Below, in pieces: positions 27,612-37,095 of a DNA stretch of 64,000 bases. Origin of the DNA: Candidatus Cottocaccamicrobium excrementipullorum. Lineage in GTDB: Bacteria; Bacillota; Clostridia; Lachnospirales; Lachnospiraceae. The translations under genes were made by a program, and so were the position numbers. The first letter of the stretch is position 1; each line of letters starts with the position of its first letter. The DNA is taken from NCBI GenBank assembly GCA_018713255.1, contig DVFL01000015.1, positions 62,001 to 126,000 of the forward strand, given 5' to 3'. Under the pieces are notes generated by a model. It had not been told where the DNA came from. It searched no databases and saw only the letters and a list, made by a program, of their open reading frames with translations.

Positions 27612-30263
27612 ATGGCTGGTATGACACCAATGATGACCCAGTATTTAGAGACGAAGAAACAGTATCCAGACTGCATTCTGTTTTATCGTCTGGGGGATTT
27701 TTACGAGATGTTCTTTGACGATGCGCTGAAGGCGTCGAAGGCTCTGGACATTACCCTGACGGGAAAAGACTGCGGATTAGAGGAACGGGCGCCCATGTGC
27801 GGCGTCCCTTTCCACGCTGTGGATTCTTATTTGAATAAACTGGTGCAGAAAGGCTTTAAGGTGGCCATTGCTGAACAGATGGAGGACCCGAAGCTGGCCA
27901 AGGGGCTGGTGAAGCGGGAGGTGATCCGGGTGGTAACCCCGGGAACCATTACCAGTGCACAGGCGCTGGATGAAACGAAAAACAATTATCTGATGGGAAT
28001 TGTCTATCTGGATGGTGTATTTGGAATTGCCGCAGCAGATATCAGCACCGGCGATTTTTTTGTGACGGAGGTAAAGTCAGAGCGGGATCTTTACGATGAA
28101 TTGAATAAGTTTTCTCCTTCTGAGATTATTTGCAATGAAGCTTTTTACATGTCCGGAGTGGATGTGGACGGATTAAAAGAACGGCATCAGGTGTCCCTTT
28201 CGGCGCTGGACGGCCGTTTTTTTGAGGATGAGCTGTGCCGGAAGGTGTTAAAGGAGCATTATCATGTGGGCAGTCTGGATGGTCTCGGACTGGGAGATTA
28301 CGACACCGGCGTGATTGCCGCAGGCTGTGTAATGCAGTATCTTTATGAAACGCAGAAAAGCACCCTGGATCATTTGACGACGATTACGCCTTATCAGGTG
28401 GGACAGTATATGGTAATTGATACGTCCACCAGGCGGAATCTGGAGCTGGTGGAGACCCTGCGGGAGAAGCAGAAGCGGGGGACTCTTCTTTGGGTTTTGG
28501 ATAAGACCAGGACAGCTATGGGGGCAAGGCTTCTGCGCAGCTATATTGAGCAGCCTCTGATTCATCGGGATGAAATTTTGGCCCGCCAGGAAGCTGTTCA
28601 GGAGCTGAATATGAATTATATTTCCCGGGAAGAAATCTGTGAGTATTTAAACCCGATTTATGACTTGGAGCGTCTCATTGGACGAATCAGTTATAAGACG
28701 GCGAATCCACGGGATTTGATTGCTTTTAAAAATTCTCTTTCTATGATTCCTCATATTAAGACGATTTTGAAAGAATTTACCAGTCCTCTTTTGCAGCACT
28801 TTGAGGAGGAGTTAGATCCGCTCACCGATTTATTTGAGTTGATTGATCAGTCCATTTTAGATGATCCGCCGGTTTCTGTGCGGGACGGAGGAATGATTAA
28901 GGACGGATTTTCGGAGGAGGCGGACCGGCTTCGTCATGCAAAAACAGAAGGCAAGACCTGGCTGGCAGAGCTTGAGGCAAAAGAGAAGGAAAAAAGCGGA
29001 ATTAAAACCTTAAAAGTAAAGTTTAATAAAGTTTTCGGCTACTACTTTGAGGTAAGCAATTCTTTTAAAAATATGGTGCCGGATTATTTTATTCGGAAGC
29101 AGACCCTGGTGAACGCGGAACGGTACACGACAGATGAACTGAAAAATCTGGAGGATGTGATTATGGGAGCAGAGGAGAAGCTGGTCTCCTTAGAATACGA
29201 TTTGTTCTGCCAGGTAAGGGATCAAATTGCTTCCCAGGTGGTGCGGATTCAGAAAACGGCGAAAGCGCTGGCGGGAATCGATGTGTTTGCCTCTCTTTCC
29301 ACAGTGGCCACACGTCATAATTACGTAAAACCCCAGATCAACGAAAAAGGAGTGATCCGCATTAAAAACGGCCGCCATCCTGTGGTAGAGCAGATGATGC
29401 GGGATGATTTGTTTGTAGCGAACGATACCTGCCTGGATAATGGAAAAAACCGGATTTCCATCATTACCGGTCCCAACATGGCGGGAAAATCCACTTATAT
29501 GCGCCAGGTAGCATTGATTGTTCTTATGGCTCAGATCGGAAGTTTCGTGCCGGCGGAGGAGGCGGATATCGGTCTCTGTGACCGGATATTTACTCGGGTA
29601 GGCGCTTCAGATGATTTAGCCAGCGGCCAGAGTACGTTTATGGTGGAGATGACGGAGGTAGCGAATATTCTCCGCAACGCCACGAAAAACAGTCTTTTGG
29701 TATTAGATGAAATCGGACGGGGAACCAGTACCTTTGACGGACTTTCCATTGCCTGGGCAGTGGTCGAGCATATCAGCAATCCGCGTCTTTTGGGGGCAAA
29801 AACTTTATTCGCCACCCATTATCATGAACTGACGGAGCTTGAGGGAACCATAAGCGGCGTCAACAATTACTGCATTGCGGTGAAGGAGCAGGGGGATGAT
29901 ATTGTTTTCCTGCGGAAGATTATCCGCGGAGGCGCAGATAAAAGCTACGGCATTCAGGTGGCAAAGCTGGCGGGCGTTCCGGATTCTGTAATTGCCAGAG
30001 CGAAAGAGATCGCAGAGGAATTAAGCGGAGCGGACATAACGGCCAAGGCGAAAGAGATTGCAGAGGTGAATGCCTCTGTTTCGGCCAGAAAGCCGGTGCC
30101 GAAAATGGATGATGTAGATCTGCAGCAGATGACTTTATTTGATACAGCAAGAGATGATGATATTATCCGGGAACTGGAGGGACTGGAGCTGGGGCATATG
30201 ACGCCTATTGATGCGTTAAATACCTTGTATCGTCTCCAGACTAAGCTGAAAAACCGGATATAA
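27612..30263 (+). CDS. mutS: DNA mismatch repair protein MutS
   Basis: 883 aa. N-terminal mismatch-binding domain with the DNA-stacking F-x-E motif (GDFYEMF near residue 32), connector, core, clamp, then ATPase with Walker A GPNMAGKST near residue 620 and DEIGRGTSTFDG. C-terminal dimerisation segment present. Recognises mispairs and recruits MutL, encoded next. Confidence 0.98.
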   Translation: MAGMTPMMTQYLETKKQYPDCILFYRLGDFYEMFFDDALKASKALDITLTGKDCGLEERAPMCGVPFHAVDSYLNKLVQKGFKVAIAEQMEDPKLAKGLVKREVIRVVTPGTITSAQALDETKNNYLMGIVYLDGVFGIAAADISTGDFFVTEVKSERDLYDELNKFSPSEIICNEAFYMSGVDVDGLKERHQVSLSALDGRFFEDELCRKVLKEHYHVGSLDGLGLGDYDTGVIAAGCVMQYLYETQKSTLDHLTTITPYQVGQYMVIDTSTRRNLELVETLREKQKRGTLLWVLDKTRTAMGARLLRSYIEQPLIHRDEILARQEAVQELNMNYISREEICEYLNPIYDLERLIGRISYKTANPRDLIAFKNSLSMIPHIKTILKEFTSPLLQHFEEELDPLTDLFELIDQSILDDPPVSVRDGGMIKDGFSEEADRLRHAKTEGKTWLAELEAKEKEKSGIKTLKVKFNKVFGYYFEVSNSFKNMVPDYFIRKQTLVNAERYTTDELKNLEDVIMGAEEKLVSLEYDLFCQVRDQIASQVVRIQKTAKALAGIDVFASLSTVATRHNYVKPQINEKGVIRIKNGRHPVVEQMMRDDLFVANDTCLDNGKNRISIITGPNMAGKSTYMRQVALIVLMAQIGSFVPAEEADIGLCDRIFTRVGASDDLASGQSTFMVEMTEVANILRNATKNSLLVLDEIGRGTSTFDGLSIAWAVVEHISNPRLLGAKTLFATHYHELTELEGTISGVNNYCIAVKEQGDDIVFLRKIIRGGADKSYGIQVAKLAGVPDSVIARAKEIAEELSGADITAKAKEIAEVNASVSARKPVPKMDDVDLQQMTLFDTARDDDIIRELEGLELGHMTPIDALNTLYRLQTKLKNRI

Positions 30264-30275
30264 GGAGTAATGGGT

Positions 30276-32210
30276 ATGCCCGAGATTAGAATTTTAGATG
30301 AGAGCACGGTAAACAAAATTGCAGCTGGCGAGGTGATTGAACGGCCGGCTTCGGTGGTGAAGGAGCTGTTAGAAAACGCCATTGACGCCAAAGCTACGGC
30401 AATCACCGTAGAGATCAAAGAGGGAGGGATTTCTTTTATCCGGGTGACGGATAATGGATGCGGCATTCCTAAGGAGGAAATCGGCAAGGCTTTCCTGCGT
30501 CACGCCACCAGCAAGATTAAGCAGGTGGAAGATCTTCTTACTGTATCTTCGTTGGGATTTCGGGGGGAGGCCTTAGCCAGCATTGCGGCGGTATGCCAGG
30601 TGGAGGTTATTACAAAGACCAGTGATTCCCTTACTGGATGCCGGTATCAGATTGAAGGAGGGCTGGAAAAGGGGCTGGAAGAGATTGGGGCTCCGGAGGG
30701 AACCACCTTTATCGCACGGAATCTGTTTTACAATACCCCTGCCCGAAAGAAGTTTTTAAAAACGCCTGCTTCGGAAGGAGCCCGTGTGGCTGATCTGGTG
30801 GAGAAAATCGCCATGTCGCATCCGGATATTTCCATCCGGTTTATTCATAATCATCAAAATCGGCTCCATACCTCGGGAAATAGTAACTTAAAAGATATTA
30901 TTTATACGATTTTCGGCAGAGAGATTGCGGGAAATCTTCTCCCTGTGGAGGGAGTAAGGGAACAGGTGCAGATCACCGGCTTGATCGGAAAGCCGGTGAT
31001 CGCCAGAAATAACCGGAATTTTGAAAATTATTTTATTAATGGACGGTACATTAAAAGCAATATTGTAGCCAGAGCCATTGAAGAGGCTTATCGTCCCTTT
31101 ATGATGCAGCACAAATATCCTTTTGTCCTGCTGCATTTAACCATTGAACCAGAATTGCTTGACGTCAATGTTCATCCCACAAAGATGGAGCTGCGGTTCA
31201 GAGATGGGGAAGAGATGTTTGTGATGATTCGCGACTGCATCGCCCAGGCTCTGGCGCATAAAGAATTGATTCCTCAGGTGGAACTTTCTGAGGGAAAAAG
31301 CCGGGAGGAACTGGAACAGGAAAAACAGATCAAGAAGGTTCTGGCAGAGGGGCCGGAACCCTTTGAACGGAAGCGGATGGGGCTTTACCAGCAGACCTTA
31401 AAGGAGCTGACTTCCATGCCGGAAGATAGTTTTTTGAAAGAGGGGGCGGGAGCCTGGCAGCAGAAAGAGGAACGGAAGCTGACTCCTCTTCGTTCCCAGA
31501 TGCCTGATTCGGAGAAAAAAGAACCGGATCAGCCGCTTCCTTCTGTCCAAAAACCGGAAAATCCCCTTAAGAAAGAGGATACGGGAAAACAGATGGAACT
31601 GTTTGATGATCGGTTCCTGGAAAAGAAGGCCCGGAAGCGTCATAGATTGATCGGCCAGGTTTTTGATACGTACTGGCTGATTGAATACCAAGATCAGCTC
31701 TTTATCATTGACCAGCATGCCGCTCATGAAAAGGTTTTGTTTGAGAAGACCATGGCTTCTCTGAAAAGCAGAGAGTTTGGGACGCAGATGGTAAGTCCGC
31801 CGGTGATTCTTACCTTAAATATGGGAGAAGAGCTGTTAATGAAACGATATATTTCTTACTTCAACGAAATGGGGTTTGAAATTGAACATTTTGGAGGAAG
31901 AGAGTATGCGGTGCGCGGGGTGCCGGCGAATCTTCCTTCCATTGCCAGAAAGGATCTGCTTTTGGAAATGCTGGACGGTCTTTCTGAGGACAGTCAGGCT
32001 CACAGTCCTCAGAGCATATATGAGAAGGTGGCATCCATGTCCTGCAAAGCAGCGGTGAAGGGAAATCATGCAATGTCTCCTGCAGAGGCGGATGCGCTGA
32101 TTGATCAGCTTTTGGACATGGAAAATCCTTATGCATGCCCTCATGGACGTCCGACTATTATTTCCATGAGCAAGTATGAGCTGGAGAAGAAATTTAAACG
32201 GATTGTTTAG
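30276..32210 (+). CDS. mutL: DNA mismatch repair protein MutL (endonuclease type)
   Basis: 644 aa. N-terminal GHKL ATPase (NKIAAGEVIERP, ENAIDAKA, DNGCGI, GFRGEAL), a charged linker around residues 345-450, and a C-terminal domain with DQHAAHEKVLFE, fitting DQHAx2Ex4E, plus SCKAAVKGN and CPHGRPT. These metal-site motifs mark it as a nicking MutL, as in species lacking MutH. ATG 30276 was preferred to ATG 30270 because AAGGAG ends only two bases before the latter. Confidence 0.97.
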   Translation: MPEIRILDESTVNKIAAGEVIERPASVVKELLENAIDAKATAITVEIKEGGISFIRVTDNGCGIPKEEIGKAFLRHATSKIKQVEDLLTVSSLGFRGEALASIAAVCQVEVITKTSDSLTGCRYQIEGGLEKGLEEIGAPEGTTFIARNLFYNTPARKKFLKTPASEGARVADLVEKIAMSHPDISIRFIHNHQNRLHTSGNSNLKDIIYTIFGREIAGNLLPVEGVREQVQITGLIGKPVIARNNRNFENYFINGRYIKSNIVARAIEEAYRPFMMQHKYPFVLLHLTIEPELLDVNVHPTKMELRFRDGEEMFVMIRDCIAQALAHKELIPQVELSEGKSREELEQEKQIKKVLAEGPEPFERKRMGLYQQTLKELTSMPEDSFLKEGAGAWQQKEERKLTPLRSQMPDSEKKEPDQPLPSVQKPENPLKKEDTGKQMELFDDRFLEKKARKRHRLIGQVFDTYWLIEYQDQLFIIDQHAAHEKVLFEKTMASLKSREFGTQMVSPPVILTLNMGEELLMKRYISYFNEMGFEIEHFGGREYAVRGVPANLPSIARKDLLLEMLDGLSEDSQAHSPQSIYEKVASMSCKAAVKGNHAMSPAEADALIDQLLDMENPYACPHGRPTIISMSKYELEKKFKRIV

Positions 32211-32290
32211 AGCTGGTGTTTTTTCCAAACGCCGGCGCTAAGGTCTGTCTTAAGCAGAAGGCCGAAGAAGCCAAAGGGAAAGGAGGGCTT

Positions 32291-33241
32291 ATGGAGAAGA
32301 AACCCCTTATTATTATTACTGGTCCTACCGCGGCTGGGAAAACCAGTCTTTCTGTTCGCCTGGCGAAAGCCCTGGGAGGCGAAATTATCAGCGCTGATTC
32401 CATGCAGGTATACCGGCATATGGATATCGGATCTGCGAAGGTCACAAAAGAGGAGATGGAAGGCGTTCCTCATTATTTGATTGATGTATTGGAGCCGACG
32501 GAACCCTTTAATGTGGCAATGTTTCAGCAGATGGCAAAAGAGGCGGTGCAAACCATTTACTCCCATGGAAGGATTCCTATTTTGGCGGGGGGAACCGGGT
32601 TTTATATCCAGGCTCTGCTGTACGATATTAACTTTCAGGAGACGGGGGAGGATCCTTCTATTCGTTTATCTCTTGAGGCGTTGGCTGAAGAAAAGGGCGG
32701 GGAGTATCTTCATCAGCTGCTTGCCCAGGCAGATCCTCAGGCTGCAGAGGAGATTCACCCCAATAATGTAAAGCGGGTGATCCGTGCCCTGGAGTATTTT
32801 CAGCAGACGGGACAGAGAATCTCTGAACATAATCAGCAGGAACGCCAGAAAAAGTCGCCCTATGCTTTTCGGTATTATGTAATAAATATGGAGCGTTCTC
32901 GTCTGTACCAGCGGATTGACCAGCGCGTTGACTTGATGATGCAGCAGGGGTTGGTACAGGAGGTAGAGAAGCTTCGGGAAATGGGCTGCCGCAGAGGAAT
33001 GGTGTCAATGCAGGGGCTGGGCTATAAGGAAATACTGGATTATTTAAATGGAGAAATTTCCCTGGAGGAGGCAGTGTACCAGCTGAAACGGGATACCCGG
33101 CATTTCGCCAAGCGTCAGCTGACCTGGTTTAAGCGAGAACGTCAGGTGCGCTGGCTGAACTGGGAAGATTTTTCCTTTCAGCAGGAAAAGATGCTGGACT
33201 ACATTTTAAAGGATTCGGCAGAGATTCTGCCCGAAAATTAA
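32291..33241 (+). CDS. miaA: tRNA dimethylallyltransferase
   Basis: 316 aa. P-loop GPTAAGKT at residues 11-18, SADSMQVYRHMDIGSAKVT substrate motif, LAGGTGFY. Transfers a dimethylallyl group to A37 of tRNAs reading UNN codons; provides the substrate of MiaB upstream. AAGGAGGG lies five bases before ATG 32291. Confidence 0.97.
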   Translation: MEKKPLIIITGPTAAGKTSLSVRLAKALGGEIISADSMQVYRHMDIGSAKVTKEEMEGVPHYLIDVLEPTEPFNVAMFQQMAKEAVQTIYSHGRIPILAGGTGFYIQALLYDINFQETGEDPSIRLSLEALAEEKGGEYLHQLLAQADPQAAEEIHPNNVKRVIRALEYFQQTGQRISEHNQQERQKKSPYAFRYYVINMERSRLYQRIDQRVDLMMQQGLVQEVEKLREMGCRRGMVSMQGLGYKEILDYLNGEISLEEAVYQLKRDTRHFAKRQLTWFKRERQVRWLNWEDFSFQQEKMLDYILKDSAEILPEN

Positions 33242-33261
33242 TGGAGAAAGAGGTTTTACCC

Positions 33262-34542
33262 ATGAAAACAGATGCAATTTACAAGGAACTGGGAATTTCT
33301 GATCAAGTGCTGGATTATTGCCGCAAGGTGGAAAAAGGGCTGGAGGATAGATTTGCCCGAATTGATGAAACGGCAGAGTACAATCAGATGAAGGTCATTA
33401 AAGCCATGCAGGAAAACCGGGTCAGCGACGTACATTTTGCTGCCACCACAGGCTATGGTTATAACGATCTGGGAAGAGATACGCTGGAAAAGGTGTATGC
33501 CAGCATTTTTCATACAGAAGAGGCGTTGGTTCGGCCGAATTTAATCAGCGGAACGCATGCTCTTCATGTGGCTCTGTCCGGAAATCTTCGTCCGGGGGAT
33601 GAGCTTCTTTCTCCGGTAGGAAAGCCTTACGATACGCTTGAAGAGGTAATCGGAATCCGGGAATCGGCTGGTTCCCTGAAGGAGTATGGTGTTTCCTACC
33701 GTCAGGTGGATCTTCTTCCCGGCGGAAAGTTTGATTACCAGGGGATTGCTGCAGCCATCAATAACCGGACGAAGTTGGTGACCATCCAGCGGTCAAAAGG
33801 TTATGATACCAGACCCACTTTTTCCGTGGAGCAGATTGGAGAGCTGATTTCTTTTATTAAATCCATCAAGCCGGAGGTAATCTGCATGGTGGACAACTGC
33901 TACGGCGAATTTGTGGAAACCATCGAACCTACGGATGTGGGAGCAGATATGGCGGTAGGTTCGCTGATTAAAAATCCAGGAGGCGGACTGGCCCCCATTG
34001 GAGGATATATTGTAGGGAAAAGAGAGTGTATTGAACAGGCTTCTTACCGTCTCAGCGCACCGGGACTCGGCCGGGAAGTAGGGGCAAGTCTCGGCTTGAA
34101 TACTGCGTTTTATCAGGGATTATTCCTTTCGCCCACGGTGGTGGCCGGCGCATTGAAAGGGGCGATTTTTGCTGCCAATGTCTATGAAAAACTGGGCTTT
34201 GCCGTGGTGCCTGACGGAAAAGAAGAGCGGTATGATATTATTCAGGCCATTACTTTGGGAAGTCCTGAGGGCGTGATTGCGTTTTGCCAGGGGATTCAGG
34301 CAGCGGCGCCTGTGGACAGCTACGTTTCTCCGGAGCCTTGGGATATGCCGGGCTACGATGCGCCGGTGATCATGGCAGCGGGAGCTTTCGTTCAGGGTTC
34401 TTCCATTGAGCTTAGCGCCGATGGTCCCATTAAGCCGCCTTATGCTGTTTATTTCCAGGGCGGACTTACCTGGTATCATGCGAAGCTTGGAATTATGATG
34501 TCTCTTCAGAAATTGGCAGAGAAGAATCTTGTGACGCTGTAG
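33262..34542 (+). CDS. Methionine gamma-lyase / aluminium-resistance family PLP enzyme
   Basis: 426 aa, fold type I PLP enzyme of the YnbB family. ISGTHALHVALSGNLRPGDE binds the cofactor phosphate and the Schiff-base lysine is likely in SLIKNPGGGLAP near residue 240. Often annotated methionine gamma-lyase family protein; substrate not established. Adjacent to miaA and the mutSL genes as in Bacillus and other Firmicutes. ATG 33262 has AGAAAGAGG nine bases upstream; ATG 33241 overlapping the miaA stop (TAATG) is the alternative and would add seven residues. Confidence 0.88.
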   Translation: MKTDAIYKELGISDQVLDYCRKVEKGLEDRFARIDETAEYNQMKVIKAMQENRVSDVHFAATTGYGYNDLGRDTLEKVYASIFHTEEALVRPNLISGTHALHVALSGNLRPGDELLSPVGKPYDTLEEVIGIRESAGSLKEYGVSYRQVDLLPGGKFDYQGIAAAINNRTKLVTIQRSKGYDTRPTFSVEQIGELISFIKSIKPEVICMVDNCYGEFVETIEPTDVGADMAVGSLIKNPGGGLAPIGGYIVGKRECIEQASYRLSAPGLGREVGASLGLNTAFYQGLFLSPTVVAGALKGAIFAANVYEKLGFAVVPDGKEERYDIIQAITLGSPEGVIAFCQGIQAAAPVDSYVSPEPWDMPGYDAPVIMAAGAFVQGSSIELSADGPIKPPYAVYFQGGLTWYHAKLGIMMSLQKLAEKNLVTL

Positions 34543-34612
34543 GATTTTGCTCAGGGTGCTTTTTTGAAGGGCTTTAAGAAATATTACGGAATTATGAAAT
34601 TTTTGTAAGTGA

Positions 34613-34641
34613 TATACAGACATGGAAAATTATGATAAAAT
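34613..34641 (+). promoter_or_regulatory. Candidate promoter upstream of the DUF4321 gene
   Basis: TATACA, 17-base spacer, TAAAAT, about 30 bases before the DUF4321 ATG. Weak -35, good -10. Confidence 0.45.
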
Positions 34642-34671
34642 GATGAACGAGCGATTTATGGGAGCGCTGAG

Positions 34672-34926
34672 ATGATGAGAAATAAAAACGTTTGGGTTCT
34701 GCTGATTTTACTTCTGACAGGCGTTGTGTTGGGAGGATTTATTGGAAGCGTAACCGAAGGAATTCCGGCCTTGTCCTGGCTGAGCTTCGGTGAGTCCTTC
34801 GGACTGAACAACCCTCTTGTATTGGACTTCGGCATTCTGGTCATCACTTTTGGCCTGTCCATAAAAATTACCATGGCGGGAATTATCGGCGTGGTAATTG
34901 CCCTGCTGGTTTACCGCTGGCTTTAA
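34672..34926 (+). CDS. DUF4321 small membrane protein
   Basis: 84 aa, two membrane segments (residues 8-26 and 55-82) flanking a loop with LSWLSFGESFGLNNPLVLDFGIL, the DUF4321 core. Function unknown; the family is typical of Clostridia and lies next to radC and mre genes. Translation could begin at the first or second of two adjacent ATG codons. Confidence 0.85.
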   Translation: MMRNKNVWVLLILLLTGVVLGGFIGSVTEGIPALSWLSFGESFGLNNPLVLDFGILVITFGLSIKITMAGIIGVVIALLVYRWL

Positions 34927-35011
34927 CGTCGTTTAAATCCGCCGCCCTGCAGGAGTCTCTTTTCCCGGGCATTCGTACTTGGAGAGCACAATGAACAGGA
35001 GGAGACTAAAG

Positions 35012-35719
35012 ATGAATGAAACATGGAAACGAAAGAAAATGAAAGACCTTCCAGCCCAGGAGCGCCCTTATGAGCGCTGCCTGGAAATGGGACCGGAGCA
35101 TCTTACGGATGCAGAGCTTTTGGCGGTGATTATCCGCACCGGTTCTAAGGAGGAGACCTCCCTGGAACTGGCACAGAAGATACTAGCCTTAAATTACCCG
35201 AATGGGGGTATTTTAGGGCTTTTGCATCTTTCTCTGCCGGAATTTATGCAGATTAAGGGAATCGGTCAGGTAAAAGCGATTCAGCTTTTATGCATCGGGG
35301 AGCTCTCCCGGAGAATTTGGAAGCAGGGAGCCAGGATGAATGCCCCTGATTTCCGCGATCCTGAGGATGTGGCGGCATATTGTATGGAAGATATGCGCCA
35401 TCTGGAACAGGAGCAGGTGCGCGCCATGTTTTTTGATACGAAGCAGCGGCTGATTCGGGATGTGGTCCTTTCAAAAGGCACGGTGAATACTTCCGTAATA
35501 TCGCCCAGGGAGATTTTTATTGAAGGCCTGCGCTGCGGCGCAGTATCTTTGATTCTGGTTCACAACCATCCCAGCGGGGATCCCCGTCCCAGCCGGGAAG
35601 ATGAACTTTTGACCAGAAGAGTGGATGAGGCCGGAAAAATCGTAGGGATTGCCTTGTTAGATCATGTGATTATTGGCGATACTACGTATATAAGCTTACG
35701 GGAACGAGGAATATTATAG
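35012..35719 (+). CDS. radC: RadC family JAMM-domain protein
   Basis: 235 aa. N-terminal helix-hairpin-helix region (LPEFMQIKGIGQVKAIQL) and a C-terminal JAB1/MPN metal site LVHNHPSGDPRPSREDELLT near residue 185. Role unclear; not a proven repair enzyme. AGGAGG precedes ATG 35012. Its stop directly abuts the mreC ATG, with no mreB between. Confidence 0.95.
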   Translation: MNETWKRKKMKDLPAQERPYERCLEMGPEHLTDAELLAVIIRTGSKEETSLELAQKILALNYPNGGILGLLHLSLPEFMQIKGIGQVKAIQLLCIGELSRRIWKQGARMNAPDFRDPEDVAAYCMEDMRHLEQEQVRAMFFDTKQRLIRDVVLSKGTVNTSVISPREIFIEGLRCGAVSLILVHNHPSGDPRPSREDELLTRRVDEAGKIVGIALLDHVIIGDTTYISLRERGIL

Positions 35720-36580
35720 ATGGAAAAAAAACGCAGCAAATATCTGCTGATCGGTCTGACCATATTCTGCATTGCGCTGATTGGCGTTTCTTCCATTCGA
35801 GATGGAATTCTGGAGCCTCTGCGCACCGGAGTAGGTTATGTGCTGGTTCCCCTTCAGACTGGGGTAAATGCAGTGGGAAGAGGAATTTATACTGGAATAC
35901 GGGATTACAGCCAGCTGAAAGAGGCGCTGGATGAAAATGAGCGGCTGAAGGAAGATATTGCCAGGCTGACTGAAGAGAATAACCGTCTTCAGGCGGAGCA
36001 GTATGAGCTCGCCCGGCTGCGGGATCTCTACGAACTGGATCAGGAGTACATGAATTATGAGAAAATCGGCGCCAGAATCATCGCCAAGGATTCCGGCGAC
36101 TGGTTTCAGGTATTTCGGGTGAATAAAGGCTCAGCCGACGGCGTTGAGGTGGACAACAACGTAATCGCTGGAGGGGGACTGGTGGGAATTGTCACCGATG
36201 TGGGAGCTAACTACGCCACGGTTCGGTCCATTATTGATGATTCCAGCCGGGTCAGCGCCATGGCCCTTCAGTCTGGGGACAACTGTATTGTAGGAGGAGA
36301 CCTGACTCTTTTCGAGGAGGGGCGGCTGAGAATTACCAATATATCCCGGGATGGCGATGTTAAGACGGGGGATGCCATTGTCACCTCGAATATCAGCTCG
36401 AAATTTATGCCGGGAATCCTCATTGGCTATGCGGCAGATATCACGGTTGATCCAGAGAGATTGACAAAATCCGGATATCTGATTCCCGTAGCGGATTTCG
36501 ATAACCTTCAGGAAGTGCTGATTATCACCGGCACGAAAGATACCGGCGAGGCGCAGCTGGGAGAGGAGGCGGGTTCATGA
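35720..36580 (+). CDS. mreC: Rod shape-determining protein MreC
   Basis: 286 aa. One N-terminal membrane helix (residues 8-26), a coiled coil (residues 70-105, DENERLKEDIARLTEENNRL) and the beta-rich extracellular MreC domain (VNKGSADGVEVDNNVIAGGGLVG). Organises the elongation wall-synthesis complex with MreD and PBP2. The start abuts the radC stop, and it overlaps mreD by four bases. Confidence 0.96.
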   Translation: MEKKRSKYLLIGLTIFCIALIGVSSIRDGILEPLRTGVGYVLVPLQTGVNAVGRGIYTGIRDYSQLKEALDENERLKEDIARLTEENNRLQAEQYELARLRDLYELDQEYMNYEKIGARIIAKDSGDWFQVFRVNKGSADGVEVDNNVIAGGGLVGIVTDVGANYATVRSIIDDSSRVSAMALQSGDNCIVGGDLTLFEEGRLRITNISRDGDVKTGDAIVTSNISSKFMPGILIGYAADITVDPERLTKSGYLIPVADFDNLQEVLIITGTKDTGEAQLGEEAGS

Positions 36581-37095
36581 GACGGATTCTGGTGAATCTG
36601 CTGCTGATGATTATTGCTTTTACCCTGCAGACCTGTATCTTTCCCATGATTCCCTTTTTATCGGCTTCGCCGAATCTGCTGCTGATTCTTACTTTTTCCT
36701 TTGGATTTATTCACGGCAGCTGGGCGGGGATGCTTTACGGCCTGTTTGCAGGCCTTCTTTCAGATTTGTTTTACAGCGGTCCTTTTGGATTCTACATGCT
36801 GATTTTTATTTATATCGGCTATGTAAACGGGATCTGTACCAAATACTATTATGAGGACTATATTACTCTGCCGCTGGTTCTCTGCGTGCTGAATGAGCTG
36901 GCGTATAATCTGTATATGTACGTATTTCGTTTTCTGATCCGCGGCAGACTGGAGCTTTTGTATTATTTCCGGCAGATTATGCTTCCGGAAATTATCTTTA
37001 GTGTTGTAACTACTCTCTTTATCTACCGGCTGTTTTTGTTTACCAGCCGGCGCCTGGAAGAGATGGAAAAAAGGAGAGATACTACCATTGTTTGA
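36577..37095 (+). CDS. mreD: Rod shape-determining protein MreD
   Basis: 172 aa with five to six membrane segments and the pattern FGFIHGSWAGMLYGLFAGLLSDLFYSGPFGF typical of MreD. Overlaps mreC (ATGA) and mrdA (8 bases), so translation is tightly coupled. Confidence 0.93.
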   Translation: MRRILVNLLLMIIAFTLQTCIFPMIPFLSASPNLLLILTFSFGFIHGSWAGMLYGLFAGLLSDLFYSGPFGFYMLIFIYIGYVNGICTKYYYEDYITLPLVLCVLNELAYNLYMYVFRFLIRGRLELLYYFRQIMLPEIIFSVVTTLFIYRLFLFTSRRLEEMEKRRDTTIV

